The notes beneath the pieces are model-generated. The model saw only the letters and a list, made by a program, of their open reading frames with translations. It did no database searches and was not told where the DNA came from. The translations under genes and the position numbers were made by a program. This document shows, piece after piece, positions 29,031 through 39,139 of a stretch of DNA of 64,000 nucleotides; position 1 is the first letter of the stretch; every line of letters starts with the position of its first letter. Source of the DNA: Rhodothermia bacterium (lineage in GTDB: Bacteria; Bacteroidota; Rhodothermia; Balneolales; Balneolaceae); contig JAUICM010000002.1 in NCBI GenBank assembly GCA_030427885.1, positions 558,001 to 622,000 of the forward strand. Direction: 5' to 3'.

Positions 29031-29747
29031 TCAATTAAATATTCTAAAGATTCCGAACAGGATGATGACATCCCGTAAAAATTCTGACATCTCACGAACC
29101 ACATTTTCCTGCTCAGGTACGAAAATTATATCTCCGGGACGCACTACAATGATTGGGGAATTCATTTGACCACTCTCTAAATAATCGACCAAATTTAAAG
29201 TCAGGTAGTTTTCAGGACCTTCTCTTCTATATAGTTTTACTTTATTAAGATTGGCATTTTCGGTGGGACCACCTGCGGTAGCCAGAACTCTAAAAATGGA
29301 GACCTGGTCCACAACCGGGTAGTTATCAGGTTTACTGATCATACCCAGAACAGAAACCATCATATTATCTATGTTTCTGATCGAAATAGTGAGGTTGATG
29401 TCCCCCCGAATATACTCTGATAGCTTACGCTTGAGATCCCTGCTTAGCTCTTCTTTTGTTAACCCAGTAACCTGAAGTTCCCCGATAAGAGGTATTGCAA
29501 TGGTTCCACTACTTGAAACAACGGTAAGCGTATTAAAACTTGGTTGTTCCCAAACAAGTATCTCCATTTCATCTCCAGGACGAATTCTATACGCATTTTC
29601 AGAACCTGTGGGCTGCTCCGTTACATTGGGCTTAACCTGTTGCCTTTGTGACGTGATTGTTTCCCTGCTGGACGAACACCCGGAAACCATTACTATTAAA
29701 ATGATAAACCATAAAAGGTGCGAGTAGGTTGTAAATTTGATGTTCAT
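29031..29747 (-). CDS. Wza-like polysaccharide export outer-membrane lipoprotein
   Basis: 238 residues. The signal peptide carries a lipobox at VSGCSSS. The export domain begins YRIRPGDEMEILVWEQPSFN and continues IPLIGELQVTGLTKEEL, followed by an SLBB-type domain (VSVLGMISKPDNYPV) and a C-terminal helix ending ILFGIFRIFN. It is the first gene of the leftward operon 29747 to 23176, behind a -24/-12 promoter, and pairs with the Wzz-like protein encoded divergently. Confidence 0.92.
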   Translation of the reverse strand: MNIKFTTYSHLLWFIILIVMVSGCSSSRETITSQRQQVKPNVTEQPTGSENAYRIRPGDEMEILVWEQPSFNTLTVVSSSGTIAIPLIGELQVTGLTKEELSRDLKRKLSEYIRGDINLTISIRNIDNMMVSVLGMISKPDNYPVVDQVSIFRVLATAGGPTENANLNKVKLYRREGPENYLTLNLVDYLESGQMNSPIIVVRPGDIIFVPEQENVVREMSEFLRDVIILFGIFRIFN

Positions 29748-29796
29748 CGGTTGAGGGGGCTAATAATTGGATGGCCTGATTTCCCTGAACCCGTTT

Positions 29797-29811
29797 ACAA
29801 CAAATGTGCCA
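29797..29811 (-). promoter_or_regulatory. Sigma-54 promoter of the leftward export operon
   Basis: Minus strand TGGCAC, five bases, TTGT; 50 bases from the ATG at 29747. Together with the site at 30086 it makes the 29748-30154 gap a divergent sigma-54 control region. I did not find a clear activator-binding palindrome there. Confidence 0.75.
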
Positions 29812-30085
29812 AACTAAAACTTCCCCGATTTATATACTTATTAAGTATTGTATAATTAGTGTCTTAATAAATATTACAGGAACAAAAAATTCTCTGTGAA
29901 TCAGATTTTAGAAATTGCATTGTGAACTAACTATACATCTTAAAGCAACACTGTGTAATTATTTTTCTTTTTATGCGGCTTCCTAAAATTCGGAAGCCTG
30001 CTTTAGATAATTACATTTCTAATAAAGCCCCTAATAGCCTGCTTAGGAACGGTTTTAATCAAGTTTCTCCCTGCACTTTTAATCT

Positions 30086-30100
30086 TGGCATAGCAATTGC
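30086..30100 (+). promoter_or_regulatory. Sigma-54 promoter of the rightward EPS operon
   Basis: TGGCAT, AGCAA, TTGC: full -24/-12 spacing and a perfect -12 element, 55 bases before the ATG at 30155. Confidence 0.82.
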
Positions 30101-30154
30101 CATGGTCCTGGTAATGTATTTCACCTCCCCCATGTTCATTAAATAATTATAGTC

Positions 30155-31483
30155 ATGTATGAGATAAAAGATGTTGTTCAGGATATCAAAGCTGCTGCTA
30201 AACGAAGAAAACTATTATTGATTATAACCCCCCTTCTTTTTCTGTCGGCAGGGGTAATAGCGCTTTATTTTATAGAACCAAAGTATCAGTCATACACGTC
30301 AATTTTGGTTCAGAAAGATGAGACTCTCAACCCATTGGTGTTGTATGAAATGGCAGTAAATATTGCTTCCGAAGATCGGCTGAAATCATTTAACGAAATT
30401 ATTTTCAGCAGATCGGCTATGGAAATACTCATTGATAGCCTTCAATTAGATACGAATGTGAAAACTGATGCAGAGAAGCAGTTATTGATTGCTGAAACCC
30501 GTAAGAATATTAAGACAAGTTCCCGGGCTTCTGACTCATTCGATATAAGTTACATAAATACAGATCCTGTGAACACCCGGGATGGCGTTGAACTACTTGC
30601 CAATTATTTTATCGACAAAAGACTTAGGATGGAAAGTCGTAAACAGGATGAAACGGTTACTTTTTTTAGTAACAAACTAGATGAGCTGGAAGTGATTGTT
30701 ACCGCTCAAAGAAATCAGGCCGTAAATACTACCGAGGATCGACTTAAAGAACTACCCAGTGACGCAGCCGTTCTTCAAGAACGGTTACAATCATTTAATG
30801 AGCAGCTTGATAGCGCTGAATGGAAAATTATACAAGAGGAACAAAAACTTTCAATCCTTAAGCAATTTCAGAATAACTCAAATCAAGCGGACGGCATAAA
30901 ACTATTGTACAGCCTTCCTCTTTCCGAAACCCAGTTCGGAGATGAGCTGGAAGTACTTTTAAAAGAGTATGATGTTCTGAAACAACAGTTCACTGAAAGT
31001 TATCCAAAGCTAAAGTTACTATCCGTACAAATCGTACAAACGGCAAACCGCATTCCACCTACCATACAAGCGAATATTGTCCGGTATAATTCTCAGAAGA
31101 AGGATCTGGTTCTCCAAAAGGCAAAGGTTATTAATGAAATGCAACGATCCTATGTAGCCACTCAGCGAGCCGGCTCACAACTTTCAGATTTTAGTATTTA
31201 TGAAGGATTACTTAACGAGATGAAGGTGAAACTGGAGCAGGCAAAGATCTCCAGGGATATAGGTAAGCGTGGCGCTGAACAGTTCATTGTATTAGATGCT
31301 CCGTTTATTCCGGGAAAACCGATCAGCCCCAACAAAAAGGTCGTACTAAGCATTAGTTTAGTTATCGGCATAATTATGGGTATCGCTGGCAGCGCATTAG
31401 CAGAAGTCATGGATACTTCCATGCGCGATGAAAAAGATCTGCCCTACGATAAACCTATCATCGCTTATATAAGTCAGGGCTAA
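30155..31483 (+). CDS. Wzz/GumC-like chain-length determinant
   Basis: 442 residues. Transmembrane helices stand near the N-terminus (about 20-40) and C-terminus (KKVVLSISLVIGIIMGIAGSALAEVMD), with a long periplasmic coiled coil between (about 160-330). The C-terminal segment preceded by ISPNKK is the usual Wzz-type anchor. It is encoded directly before the BY-kinase domain protein, as in split Wzc systems, and it regulates polymer length and links the inner membrane to the export lipoprotein. Confidence 0.88.
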   Translation: MYEIKDVVQDIKAAAKRRKLLLIITPLLFLSAGVIALYFIEPKYQSYTSILVQKDETLNPLVLYEMAVNIASEDRLKSFNEIIFSRSAMEILIDSLQLDTNVKTDAEKQLLIAETRKNIKTSSRASDSFDISYINTDPVNTRDGVELLANYFIDKRLRMESRKQDETVTFFSNKLDELEVIVTAQRNQAVNTTEDRLKELPSDAAVLQERLQSFNEQLDSAEWKIIQEEQKLSILKQFQNNSNQADGIKLLYSLPLSETQFGDELEVLLKEYDVLKQQFTESYPKLKLLSVQIVQTANRIPPTIQANIVRYNSQKKDLVLQKAKVINEMQRSYVATQRAGSQLSDFSIYEGLLNEMKVKLEQAKISRDIGKRGAEQFIVLDAPFIPGKPISPNKKVVLSISLVIGIIMGIAGSALAEVMDTSMRDEKDLPYDKPIIAYISQG

Positions 31484-31499
31484 ATAGCTGGAACCACCT

Positions 31500-32225
31500 A
31501 TGACTAGCATAAAAATATTTGATAAGAAAGAAATTAACTCAGAAGAAGTCAGTACAGACGGAAAGGTGGCTGTCGGTGACTCTTCTCTTTTACCGATAAG
31601 CATTACCGTACCAGCACTAAAAAAAGCGAATCCAAAAGTGATCGCTCCCAAGTACTTCAACAGTTTCAACTTTTCTAAGCTTGCAGCAGCATTTGGCAAT
31701 TCGAAAATGTCTATCGGTATCACAAGTGCAAACAGGAATGATGGCAAAACGCTGGTTGCTGCAAACATGGCGGTTTCACTTGCCAGCGGGTACAAACAAA
31801 AAACCTTATTGGTGGATATGAATTTCAAGCGCCCGAAACTGCATACCATTTTTGGTACAGAGCTTACCCCCGGGATCTCTGAAGCATTAGCTTTTAAAAA
31901 AATGCGAGTAGTTCCAACCAGCATTGACAACCTCTTTTTGATGACCGCAGGAGATAGCAAAGTGATAGTTCCGGGCATTGAGCACACCCTTGTTCTCAGG
32001 CAGGTTTTTTATGCACTCAAAATGAAATTTGATTTTGTGATCATAGATATGAGTTCCATTCTTCCTATCGATGACTTTCCCATTCACTTTATTAATGAGA
32101 TTGACGGGCTTGTAAGTGTGATCGACAGCAATAGAACAAAAAAAGCAGAATTCAAGAAAATATTTAAGCACCTCGACGAAGCACAATTCATCGGCTACAT
32201 ATTTAATCGGGTTACCAAGGCATGA
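31500..32225 (+). CDS. CpsD-like BY-kinase / MinD-like ATPase of exopolysaccharide synthesis
   Basis: 241 residues. Walker A-type SANRNDGKTLVAANMA and Walker A' LLVDMNFKRP are visible, and the domain order fits the cytoplasmic BY-kinase partner of the Wzz-like protein 17 bases upstream. The Walker A motif is atypical (NDGKT in place of GxGKS/T). The C-terminus ends IFNRVTKA without a tyrosine cluster, so autophosphorylation may be absent or altered. It overlaps the next small gene by four bases. Confidence 0.82.
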   Translation: MTSIKIFDKKEINSEEVSTDGKVAVGDSSLLPISITVPALKKANPKVIAPKYFNSFNFSKLAAAFGNSKMSIGITSANRNDGKTLVAANMAVSLASGYKQKTLLVDMNFKRPKLHTIFGTELTPGISEALAFKKMRVVPTSIDNLFLMTAGDSKVIVPGIEHTLVLRQVFYALKMKFDFVIIDMSSILPIDDFPIHFINEIDGLVSVIDSNRTKKAEFKKIFKHLDEAQFIGYIFNRVTKA

Positions 32226-32386
32226 AAATTTTACTTGTCATTATATTCTTTCACCTGGCGGTAATGTACCGAGCAAAGCAAACTGAGAATGACGGTATCC
32301 CCTACTTATCTGTTTTTTTTATTACAATTCTGCTGGTTGGCTTTGTAATGATTATAATGTTCAGATGGGAGTTTCCAGAAACCTGA
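32222..32386 (+). CDS. Small membrane protein of the EPS operon
   Basis: 54 residues, two hydrophobic segments (MKILLVIIFFHLAVMY and LSVFFITILLVGFVMIIMF). Its ATG overlaps the stop of the kinase-like gene (ATGA type), and it is 17 bases before the Wzy gene, so it is translated within the operon. No family recognised. Confidence 0.7.
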   Translation: MKILLVIIFFHLAVMYRAKQTENDGIPYLSVFFITILLVGFVMIIMFRWEFPET

Positions 32387-32402
32387 TTATGGAAAAACGC
32401 CC

Positions 32403-33935
32403 ATGAAGACAACTCAAAATTTTAGCGTCGGCTGGCTTTATCAAAAAATGCTGCTCTTCCCATTGGGCTTAGATAAAGAGAACGCTCTGGTTCTGCCTAT
32501 TATAATCACCTTAGCAGCCATTATGTGTGGCTCATTCTATTATTTTGATGGGAACGTCCATCTTGCTGTTGGTATAGTTTATTTATGCGTTGTACTAGTG
32601 CTAAGCCTGCTTAGCTTAGATTTGAGCCTGTATTTGTTCATGTTCACTGTAATCCTCTTTGAGCAGTATGAGATCCCCAGCTTCCCGGCACTTACCGACT
32701 CTGTGTACTTCTTCCGTAATCTCAAGGAAATCCCTTATGTCCCTTATTTTGATGAGGGTGTAATAGCCCCTTTTGAAATTCATATTCTTTTTCTTTGCCT
32801 TGGTCTTTTTATACATGCATGTATCAAAAAAGACTTCTTTTTTAAACCCCTGTCAGTTTGGGGTTCCTTTTTACTTTTCTTTGGGTTCCTTCTTTTTGGA
32901 TTCTTCTATGGCTTAAAAAACGGGGGTGATTTTCTCGTCGCCTTGTGGGAAGTTCGGGCCCTGTTCTATCTGTGCCTTATGTATATCATCGTTCCCCAAA
33001 TCTTAGATACCAAAAAACAAATAAGCATTCTTTTTTGGTTATTCATCATTGGCGTAACAATTAAAGCCATTCAGGGGGTGCTAAGATTCATAGACCTTGG
33101 TTTTACTACCGGCGGGTATGCGTTGCTTACAAACCATGAAGACCCCGTATTTATGGTCACTCTTTTTGTTTTGTTGATTGGGTTCCTTGTTTTTAATACC
33201 GGTAAATGGCAACTCAGATCCTTACTGATGTTACTTCTGCCGCTCGGTCTGGGGTTTTACGTAGCACAGCGCCGTGCTTCTTACGCGTCTTTAATGGTTA
33301 GCCTGTCAGCGTTGGTTGTAATTCTACCGGCGTTGATAAGGATCAAGTTTTTAACCTATTTCTTACCCGTTCTGCTAGTAATTATTATCTATGGGGCTGC
33401 CTTCTGGAATAATACAGGCACGCTAGGAAGACCGGTACAAATGATCAAATCCGGGATAGAAAAGCCTGATAAAGAAACCAATTTCCAGGATTATTCTTCG
33501 AATCTGTACCGGGCTTTTGAAAATTATGACCTTTCGCAAACCATCATTAAAAAACCGATTCTTGGTACCGGGTTTGGAGTAAAGTACGACCAGCCGATTC
33601 CATTAGTCAGAATTCCATTTCCCCTTCAGGATTACATTCCACATAACGAAATCATTTGGGTATTAGTAAAATTAGGGGCTACCGGCTTTTTTGCCTTTTG
33701 GTATTTCTTTAACTGCTTTGTTGCAAAGGGAACTCAAATCTTTGTGCGCCTGAAAGATCCCTACCTGAAAGTTATAACACTGGTTATAGTACTGGCTGTA
33801 ATTAACCAAATGGTGGTTTCCTTCTTCGACCTGCAACTCACTTATTATAGAAATATGCTGTACCTGGGATGTTTGATGGGGCTGCTACCTGTTATAGATC
33901 GTTTGAAATCAGAAAACGGTACAGTGAGTGAGTAA
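32403..33935 (+). CDS. O-antigen ligase / Wzy-type polysaccharide polymerase
   Basis: 510 residues with about twelve membrane helices and one large periplasmic loop (about 350-420) before ILGTGFG and PHNEIIWVLVKLG. That combination is the hallmark of the WaaL/Wzy superfamily (PF04932). It would join repeat units outside the inner membrane. It overlaps the next gene by eight bases. Confidence 0.87.
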   Translation: MKTTQNFSVGWLYQKMLLFPLGLDKENALVLPIIITLAAIMCGSFYYFDGNVHLAVGIVYLCVVLVLSLLSLDLSLYLFMFTVILFEQYEIPSFPALTDSVYFFRNLKEIPYVPYFDEGVIAPFEIHILFLCLGLFIHACIKKDFFFKPLSVWGSFLLFFGFLLFGFFYGLKNGGDFLVALWEVRALFYLCLMYIIVPQILDTKKQISILFWLFIIGVTIKAIQGVLRFIDLGFTTGGYALLTNHEDPVFMVTLFVLLIGFLVFNTGKWQLRSLLMLLLPLGLGFYVAQRRASYASLMVSLSALVVILPALIRIKFLTYFLPVLLVIIIYGAAFWNNTGTLGRPVQMIKSGIEKPDKETNFQDYSSNLYRAFENYDLSQTIIKKPILGTGFGVKYDQPIPLVRIPFPLQDYIPHNEIIWVLVKLGATGFFAFWYFFNCFVAKGTQIFVRLKDPYLKVITLVIVLAVINQMVVSFFDLQLTYYRNMLYLGCLMGLLPVIDRLKSENGTVSE

Positions 33936-35427
33936 TACCAACACCAATACCGAAATAGGGAAATCCGTAGCCCGTAATGTTTCTGTAATATTCGGTGCTC
34001 AGGTAGTAACCTGGGGCTCAAGCCTTGTATTGCTTTATTTCTTACCCCGATATCTGGGTAGTGCTGATTTCGGCCGGCTTTACCTTGCTTTATCAATACG
34101 AATGATGCTCGGACTTTTTATAGACTTTGGCGGGAACTATCTAATTACGAAAGAAGTAGCTCGCTCCGAGGAAACTGGTGTTAAAATTTTAGGAACCTAT
34201 ATACTTATTAGAGTTGCGCTTTGGGTATTCTCCATTGGTCTTATTCTGGGCTTCTCCAGGGTTCTTGGCTACTCGGAGCATGTACATTTCTTAATTCTGA
34301 TTCTGGCTATTGGCAAGCTTTGGGAAGGTGGTTCTACCGCTTTAAGTGCTTACTTCCAGGGGGTAGAAAAAATGAAATACCCCTCGATAGGCAACATCGC
34401 TGAAAAATTCTTTGTTGCCTCAATCGCGATTCTGGTGCTTTTGCTTGGTGCCACCTCCACCGCTGTTGCAATTGTTATGAGCGTGGGTGCTTTTTTAAAC
34501 CTGGCCGTTGTTTTCTGGTTTTCCCGAAAAATCATTCACCTTAGCTACCGCTTTGATCGGGAAATATTTACCCTGCTCCGTTCAGGTATGCCCTTTTTTC
34601 TCTTCTCGTTATTTTCGGTGATCTACTACCGAATTGATGCCGTAATGCTGAACTCGCTTACTTCAGAACAGGTAACTGGCTGGTATGGTGGTGCTTTTCG
34701 TTTTTTCGACATCGTGATGGTTCTTCCGATCATATACAAAACAGCGATATTCCCTGTTTTTTCAAAATTATGGGATAATAAAGATGGGGTTTTGGAGAAT
34801 ACAATAGGCCAGAGCTTGAGGCTAATGCTCATTTTAGGAATTCCAGTTTCATTTCTCATCTTTTTATTCTCAACATCTATCGTTCAATTTTTTATGGGTC
34901 TGGAAGAATTTACCCCTTCAGTGATCGTGCTCCGAATCTTCGCCGTAAGTATTCCCTTTATTTATATAGATATCATTTTAGGAAGTGCAATAATGGGGGC
35001 TGCTAACAAACAAAAAGCATGGGCAGTGACCGGGTTTGCAGCCATAGCCATTAATATAATCATCAATTACTTACTCATTCCTTATACACAAAATATGTAT
35101 GATAATGGAGGGATAGGTGCCGCTATTGCTACCCTTTTTACAGAACTATTTGTGATGGGCTCCGCATTTTTCCTGCTTCCTAAAGAATACCTGCAGACAT
35201 TCAAAAGCTCCTTTATTTATAAACCAATAGCAGCAAGCATTCTTATGGGTTTTCTGGTGCTGCTTCTTTTTTCAACCAGGATGTACTGGATGCTGAGTTT
35301 TATCATCGCAGGTTTTTTCTATGTAACGGTATTGCTGCTGCTTAAAACATTTGATCACATCGAATTGGACGAGATGAAACGATTTATCTCATCCGGCCAT
35401 CGAAAGTTAATCTCATACCTCAAATAA
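33928..35427 (+). CDS. Wzx-type oligosaccharide flippase
   Basis: 499 residues, GTG start inside the end of the Wzy gene. About fourteen membrane helices are spread along the whole length, with MATE/PST signatures: RNVSVIFGAQVVTWGSSLVLLYFLPRYLGSADFG near the N-terminus. It moves the lipid-linked repeat unit across the inner membrane. Translationally coupled to its neighbours. Confidence 0.88.
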   Translation: MSNTNTNTEIGKSVARNVSVIFGAQVVTWGSSLVLLYFLPRYLGSADFGRLYLALSIRMMLGLFIDFGGNYLITKEVARSEETGVKILGTYILIRVALWVFSIGLILGFSRVLGYSEHVHFLILILAIGKLWEGGSTALSAYFQGVEKMKYPSIGNIAEKFFVASIAILVLLLGATSTAVAIVMSVGAFLNLAVVFWFSRKIIHLSYRFDREIFTLLRSGMPFFLFSLFSVIYYRIDAVMLNSLTSEQVTGWYGGAFRFFDIVMVLPIIYKTAIFPVFSKLWDNKDGVLENTIGQSLRLMLILGIPVSFLIFLFSTSIVQFFMGLEEFTPSVIVLRIFAVSIPFIYIDIILGSAIMGAANKQKAWAVTGFAAIAINIIINYLLIPYTQNMYDNGGIGAAIATLFTELFVMGSAFFLLPKEYLQTFKSSFIYKPIAASILMGFLVLLLFSTRMYWMLSFIIAGFFYVTVLLLLKTFDHIELDEMKRFISSGHRKLISYLK

Positions 35428-35436
35428 TTGAACCGA

Positions 35437-36714
35437 ATGAAAATCTTATACCTAATGCCATATAACCCGGTTAAACCTACTTTTGGCGGAGCTTTGCGCA
35501 TCTATCATATTTTAGTTCATTTATTAAAACATCATGATGTTACAGTTGCAGGTTTCAGTAGCAAAAAAGATGAGAATTTGCTGGTAGAGAGATTTCCTTT
35601 ACTTAAGGGCCGAACTCATTTTGTTGACCATCCATATCCCGAAAAATTAAAACGGTGGTCACTTTTAGCTTCCCTATTCTCGTCACATAGCCATTGGTAT
35701 AAACTTTCGCAGTCAAAACCACTCCAAAAGGAACTGGATATTCTTTTAAGTCGTGAACAGTTCGATATCATCCAAAGTGAGTTCCCGGTATTGGCTATGA
35801 ACCGGCTCAATAGTAACGCCTTGAAAATAATTGATTGCCACAATGTTGAATATGATAACTTCAGACGGATGGCTATTGTAAAGAACTCGTTCAGAAAGCT
35901 TTTCTATTATTATGAATCTTATAAGTTTTCGAGAGAAGAAATTGGGATTTGCAGGAAGCAGGACGCTCTTTTTGTTACCAGCGACCGAGACATTGCACTC
36001 TTAAATACTTCTGTTCTTAATACCCCAAAATACCTCGTCCCTAATGGAGTGGATGCGAACTATTTTCATCCTCTCAAATTAAAACCTAACCCGCATTCTT
36101 TGGTTTTTGTGGGAATGATGAAGTATCTGCCCAACTCGGATGGCATGCTTTACTTTCTGGACGAAGTCTTCCCAAAAATATTGAATCAGTATCCTGATAC
36201 AACCATCACCATTATTGGTAAAGATCCTTCAGATGCTTTATTGCGCAGAGCGAATAAGCATATCATTGTAACTGGTTTTGTGGAAGATACCCGGCCTTAT
36301 ATCCAAAAAGCAGCGGTGTATGTAGTGCCTCTGAGGATGGGCGGAGGTACCCGCCTCAAAATTGTGGAAGCTCTTGCCTTGAAGAAACCTATAGTCACAA
36401 CATCTATTGGGTGTGAAGGTATTGATGTAGAAAACCGAAAGTCCGTACTCATTGGAGATACTTCCCAAGAATTTGCTGAAGCAGTGATGGAACTCTTTTC
36501 GAACAATGAACTTTCAAAAAGCCTGGTCGATAACGGATATGATTTAGTAATAAATAAATACCGCTGGCCCAACATAGGAAAGTTAATTGACAAAGCTTAT
36601 GAAGAATTACTGGGTCTTAAATCACCCCTGAAGATACATGAAGAAGCGGTTGAACGCATGGATAACGAAAGTAATAGCTTCCAACCAGAACATGAGGCAG
36701 GTACACATCTATGA
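35437..36714 (+). CDS. Glycosyltransferase family 4
   Basis: 425 residues from the ATG at 35437; a TTG nine bases earlier directly follows the previous stop and is less likely. GT-B fold: N-terminal GGALRIYHILVHLLKHH. The C-terminal domain has LVFVGMMKYLPNSDGMLYFLDEV, VTGFVEDTRPYI and the sugar-nucleotide site MGGGTRLKIVEALALKKPIV (E-x7-E type). Cytoplasmic; adds one sugar of the repeat unit. It overlaps the next gene by four bases. Confidence 0.88.
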   Translation: MKILYLMPYNPVKPTFGGALRIYHILVHLLKHHDVTVAGFSSKKDENLLVERFPLLKGRTHFVDHPYPEKLKRWSLLASLFSSHSHWYKLSQSKPLQKELDILLSREQFDIIQSEFPVLAMNRLNSNALKIIDCHNVEYDNFRRMAIVKNSFRKLFYYYESYKFSREEIGICRKQDALFVTSDRDIALLNTSVLNTPKYLVPNGVDANYFHPLKLKPNPHSLVFVGMMKYLPNSDGMLYFLDEVFPKILNQYPDTTITIIGKDPSDALLRRANKHIIVTGFVEDTRPYIQKAAVYVVPLRMGGGTRLKIVEALALKKPIVTTSIGCEGIDVENRKSVLIGDTSQEFAEAVMELFSNNELSKSLVDNGYDLVINKYRWPNIGKLIDKAYEELLGLKSPLKIHEEAVERMDNESNSFQPEHEAGTHL

Positions 36715-38063
36715 TCCTACCCCGAACCCAACTGGCTGCCAAACCACAGCTTCTGATTGATAGCGAAGTACCGAAATTAAGGGTAAGAGTACATACCCGG
36801 GAAAAAGTATTCACAGAATTCGGAAAAGAATGGTCTGCATTGGCTGAAAAATCTGCACAAACGTTGTGCATGTCACCGGAATGGGCTATTTGCTGGTGGA
36901 GACATTTTGGACAGAATAAGCATCGATCTCTATATGTTGTCACAATTCATGACGGAGCTAAACTGGTAGCTATTTTCCCATTTTATAAAGGGGTAACTAT
37001 TTTTACAGGGAAAATTATTGATCAGCGTCTTCAACTTATAGGCAGCGGAGGAAGTAAAAATGAAGCGATTGGTTTCCTGGATGATTATGGCATCAGTGAT
37101 TTTATGGACTTACTGGTTGATCCAGACTACCACGAAGCAGTGGTAAAAGTTTTTTTCTCACTGATCCAACACCCGAACTTCTCTGACTGCGTGATCAAAT
37201 TTCATGAAGTCAGGGAGGATAGCTTTGTTAAGCGATTCCTGTACCCCAGACTTTTGACATTGAACTGGCCGGTAAAAATAGAACCTTCATCTGTCTGTCC
37301 AATTATTAATGTTAGTGAATCAAACTCTATTGATACATTCATTAAGCAATCCAAATCAAATGCAAGACGTCGATTCAGGCAGACACTAAGAGCAATAGGC
37401 ACTTCAAACGGATATAAGATAGAAGAAGCGACCACTCTTGAAGAAGTGTTCGAGATGGTGGACAACCTTAGCCGACTTCATCAGGAACGTTGGAACAGAT
37501 TAGGGTTCCCCGGTACTTTCCATGACCCCCGTTTTGTTCGGTTTTTCAATGATATTGTACGTATCAGCTACCCAAAAAATCAGCTTTGGATAAAGCAGGC
37601 GGTGGATAGCTCAGGAGTATGTGCCGTGCGAATGTTGCTGAAATATAATGGTGCATATTATGATTACATGAGTGGGTTTAATGAGAACAGTCCCTCTTCT
37701 AAATACCGCCCCGGTATTGGGTTACTCCTGAACCTTATTGAAGATTGCTTTAGCCAATCTATAGAACATATTGAGTTATTAAGAGGGGAAGAAAGTTATA
37801 AGTATGATTTTACGGAGGGGAAGCTGCAAAACTGGAAAATTTCAATTCCTGCTCAAACATACAGGCACGGTTTTGGGAAACTTTCTGTGAAAGCACTTTA
37901 TCTGGTTGCCAGCTTTTACAAGCACATAAAAAAAGAGTTTCTTCTGCTGAATGTGCAATTTCAAAAGGCTGGTTTTTTTGTACCATTAGCTAATTATCTG
38001 GAATTTCGAAGCACCACCATAAAGGCTAAAATTGGTAAATGGATTCCAAAAAGGTGGTCGTAA
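36711..38063 (+). CDS. GNAT/FemAB-like acyltransferase (BioF2-type)
   Basis: 450 residues. The core FIKQSKSNARRRFRQTLRAI followed by LHQERWNRLGFPG, then MLLKYNGAYYDYMSGFNEN and KYRPGIGLLLNLIEDCF, is typical of the Acetyltransf_6 group often found in exopolysaccharide clusters. Probably decorates a sugar or lipid-linked intermediate with an acyl or aminoacyl group. Last gene of the first EPS transcription unit. Confidence 0.8.
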   Translation: MILPRTQLAAKPQLLIDSEVPKLRVRVHTREKVFTEFGKEWSALAEKSAQTLCMSPEWAICWWRHFGQNKHRSLYVVTIHDGAKLVAIFPFYKGVTIFTGKIIDQRLQLIGSGGSKNEAIGFLDDYGISDFMDLLVDPDYHEAVVKVFFSLIQHPNFSDCVIKFHEVREDSFVKRFLYPRLLTLNWPVKIEPSSVCPIINVSESNSIDTFIKQSKSNARRRFRQTLRAIGTSNGYKIEEATTLEEVFEMVDNLSRLHQERWNRLGFPGTFHDPRFVRFFNDIVRISYPKNQLWIKQAVDSSGVCAVRMLLKYNGAYYDYMSGFNENSPSSKYRPGIGLLLNLIEDCFSQSIEHIELLRGEESYKYDFTEGKLQNWKISIPAQTYRHGFGKLSVKALYLVASFYKHIKKEFLLLNVQFQKAGFFVPLANYLEFRSTTIKAKIGKWIPKRWS

Positions 38064-38187
38064 AGTTATTACACAATACTGTGTTATTGAGCATTAATTC
38101 CACACCCAAAAAATAGAAAGAGAACCTGGATACGCTGTTTTTGCTGCTCTGAGAGCATTTAAAGAAAAGTCGGTAAAAAATTGACGG

Positions 38188-38202
38188 TGGCACGTTTGTT
38201 GC
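38188..38202 (+). promoter_or_regulatory. Sigma-54 promoter, perfect consensus
   Basis: TGGCAC, GTTTG, TTGC matches the consensus at every defined position, 58 bases before the ATG at 38260. It starts a second unit inside the EPS locus. Confidence 0.85.
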
Positions 38203-38259
38203 CATTTGAGAATCAAATCTCAGGACATCCAGTATTGAGAGTAATCATTAACACCGGCT

Positions 38260-39126
38260 ATGGAAAAATCAAAGAGGTTATCAAATATTAAAGTATTGAT
38301 GTACCACCGGGTAATTGAAAGCAAGCCCCGAATTCAAACGCATTGGCACTATGTAAGCATTGTTCAGTTCAGAACACAAATGAAGATCATAGACAAGCTT
38401 GGCTTTACCCCCATTACTTTTTCTGATTACCAGCTTTATCAGGAAGAAAAACTAACGCTCCCTAAAAAGCCCATCATTATAACCTTTGATGATGGTTATC
38501 TCGACACCTTTCAAAATGCCATACCTATTCTTCAGGAATTTGATATGAAAGCAGTCATTTTTGTAATGGGGAACCGAAGATTGAATCGTGCCCGATGGGA
38601 TGAACTGGATCAGGAAGATGTGTGCGAATTAATGACCGACGAGCAAATAAGAATGGCTAAAAACCTTGAGTTCGAAATTGGTGCTCATTCTCTAAACCAT
38701 ATTAGCCTGGTCGGGTTGTCGGATAAGGAAGTTGAATTCGAGATCCAGCAATCCAAATATCAGATCGAATCTATTCTCAATACCCCGATTCATACCTTTG
38801 CTTACCCTTATGGAATTCTGGATAACAGAGTAAGCGGGATTGTATCTGAATCGGGATTTTCATTTGCATGTGGAGTGTATTCCGGATCACCAAAATATGG
38901 AGAGACAAAGTATGATATCCGGAGATTAGCTATAAACCACAATACTTCTATGCTCGGTTTTATAGCCAAACTACTGCTTCCATACCAATACGTGGAATGG
39001 CTATATCATCGTGCCAAATCAGGACGGGAAACACAGAAAAAATATAGTTCAAAGAGAGCTTCTACTAATGGCCAGGCCAAGAAAAATGCCTCATATACTA
39101 ATCCGGTTTTTGAAAAATATAACTAA
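38260..39126 (+). CDS. Polysaccharide deacetylase (NodB/CE4)
   Basis: 288 residues. NodB motifs are in order: IITFDDGYLDT (metal and base Asp), FEIGAHSLNHISL (HxxxH metal site), FAYPYG. No signal peptide, so it may act on a cytoplasmic-side intermediate. It removes N- or O-acetyl groups from the polymer or its precursor. First gene of the unit behind the 38188 promoter. Confidence 0.9.
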   Translation: MEKSKRLSNIKVLMYHRVIESKPRIQTHWHYVSIVQFRTQMKIIDKLGFTPITFSDYQLYQEEKLTLPKKPIIITFDDGYLDTFQNAIPILQEFDMKAVIFVMGNRRLNRARWDELDQEDVCELMTDEQIRMAKNLEFEIGAHSLNHISLVGLSDKEVEFEIQQSKYQIESILNTPIHTFAYPYGILDNRVSGIVSESGFSFACGVYSGSPKYGETKYDIRRLAINHNTSMLGFIAKLLLPYQYVEWLYHRAKSGRETQKKYSSKRASTNGQAKKNASYTNPVFEKYN

Positions 39127-39139
39127 GTAACCCATATAA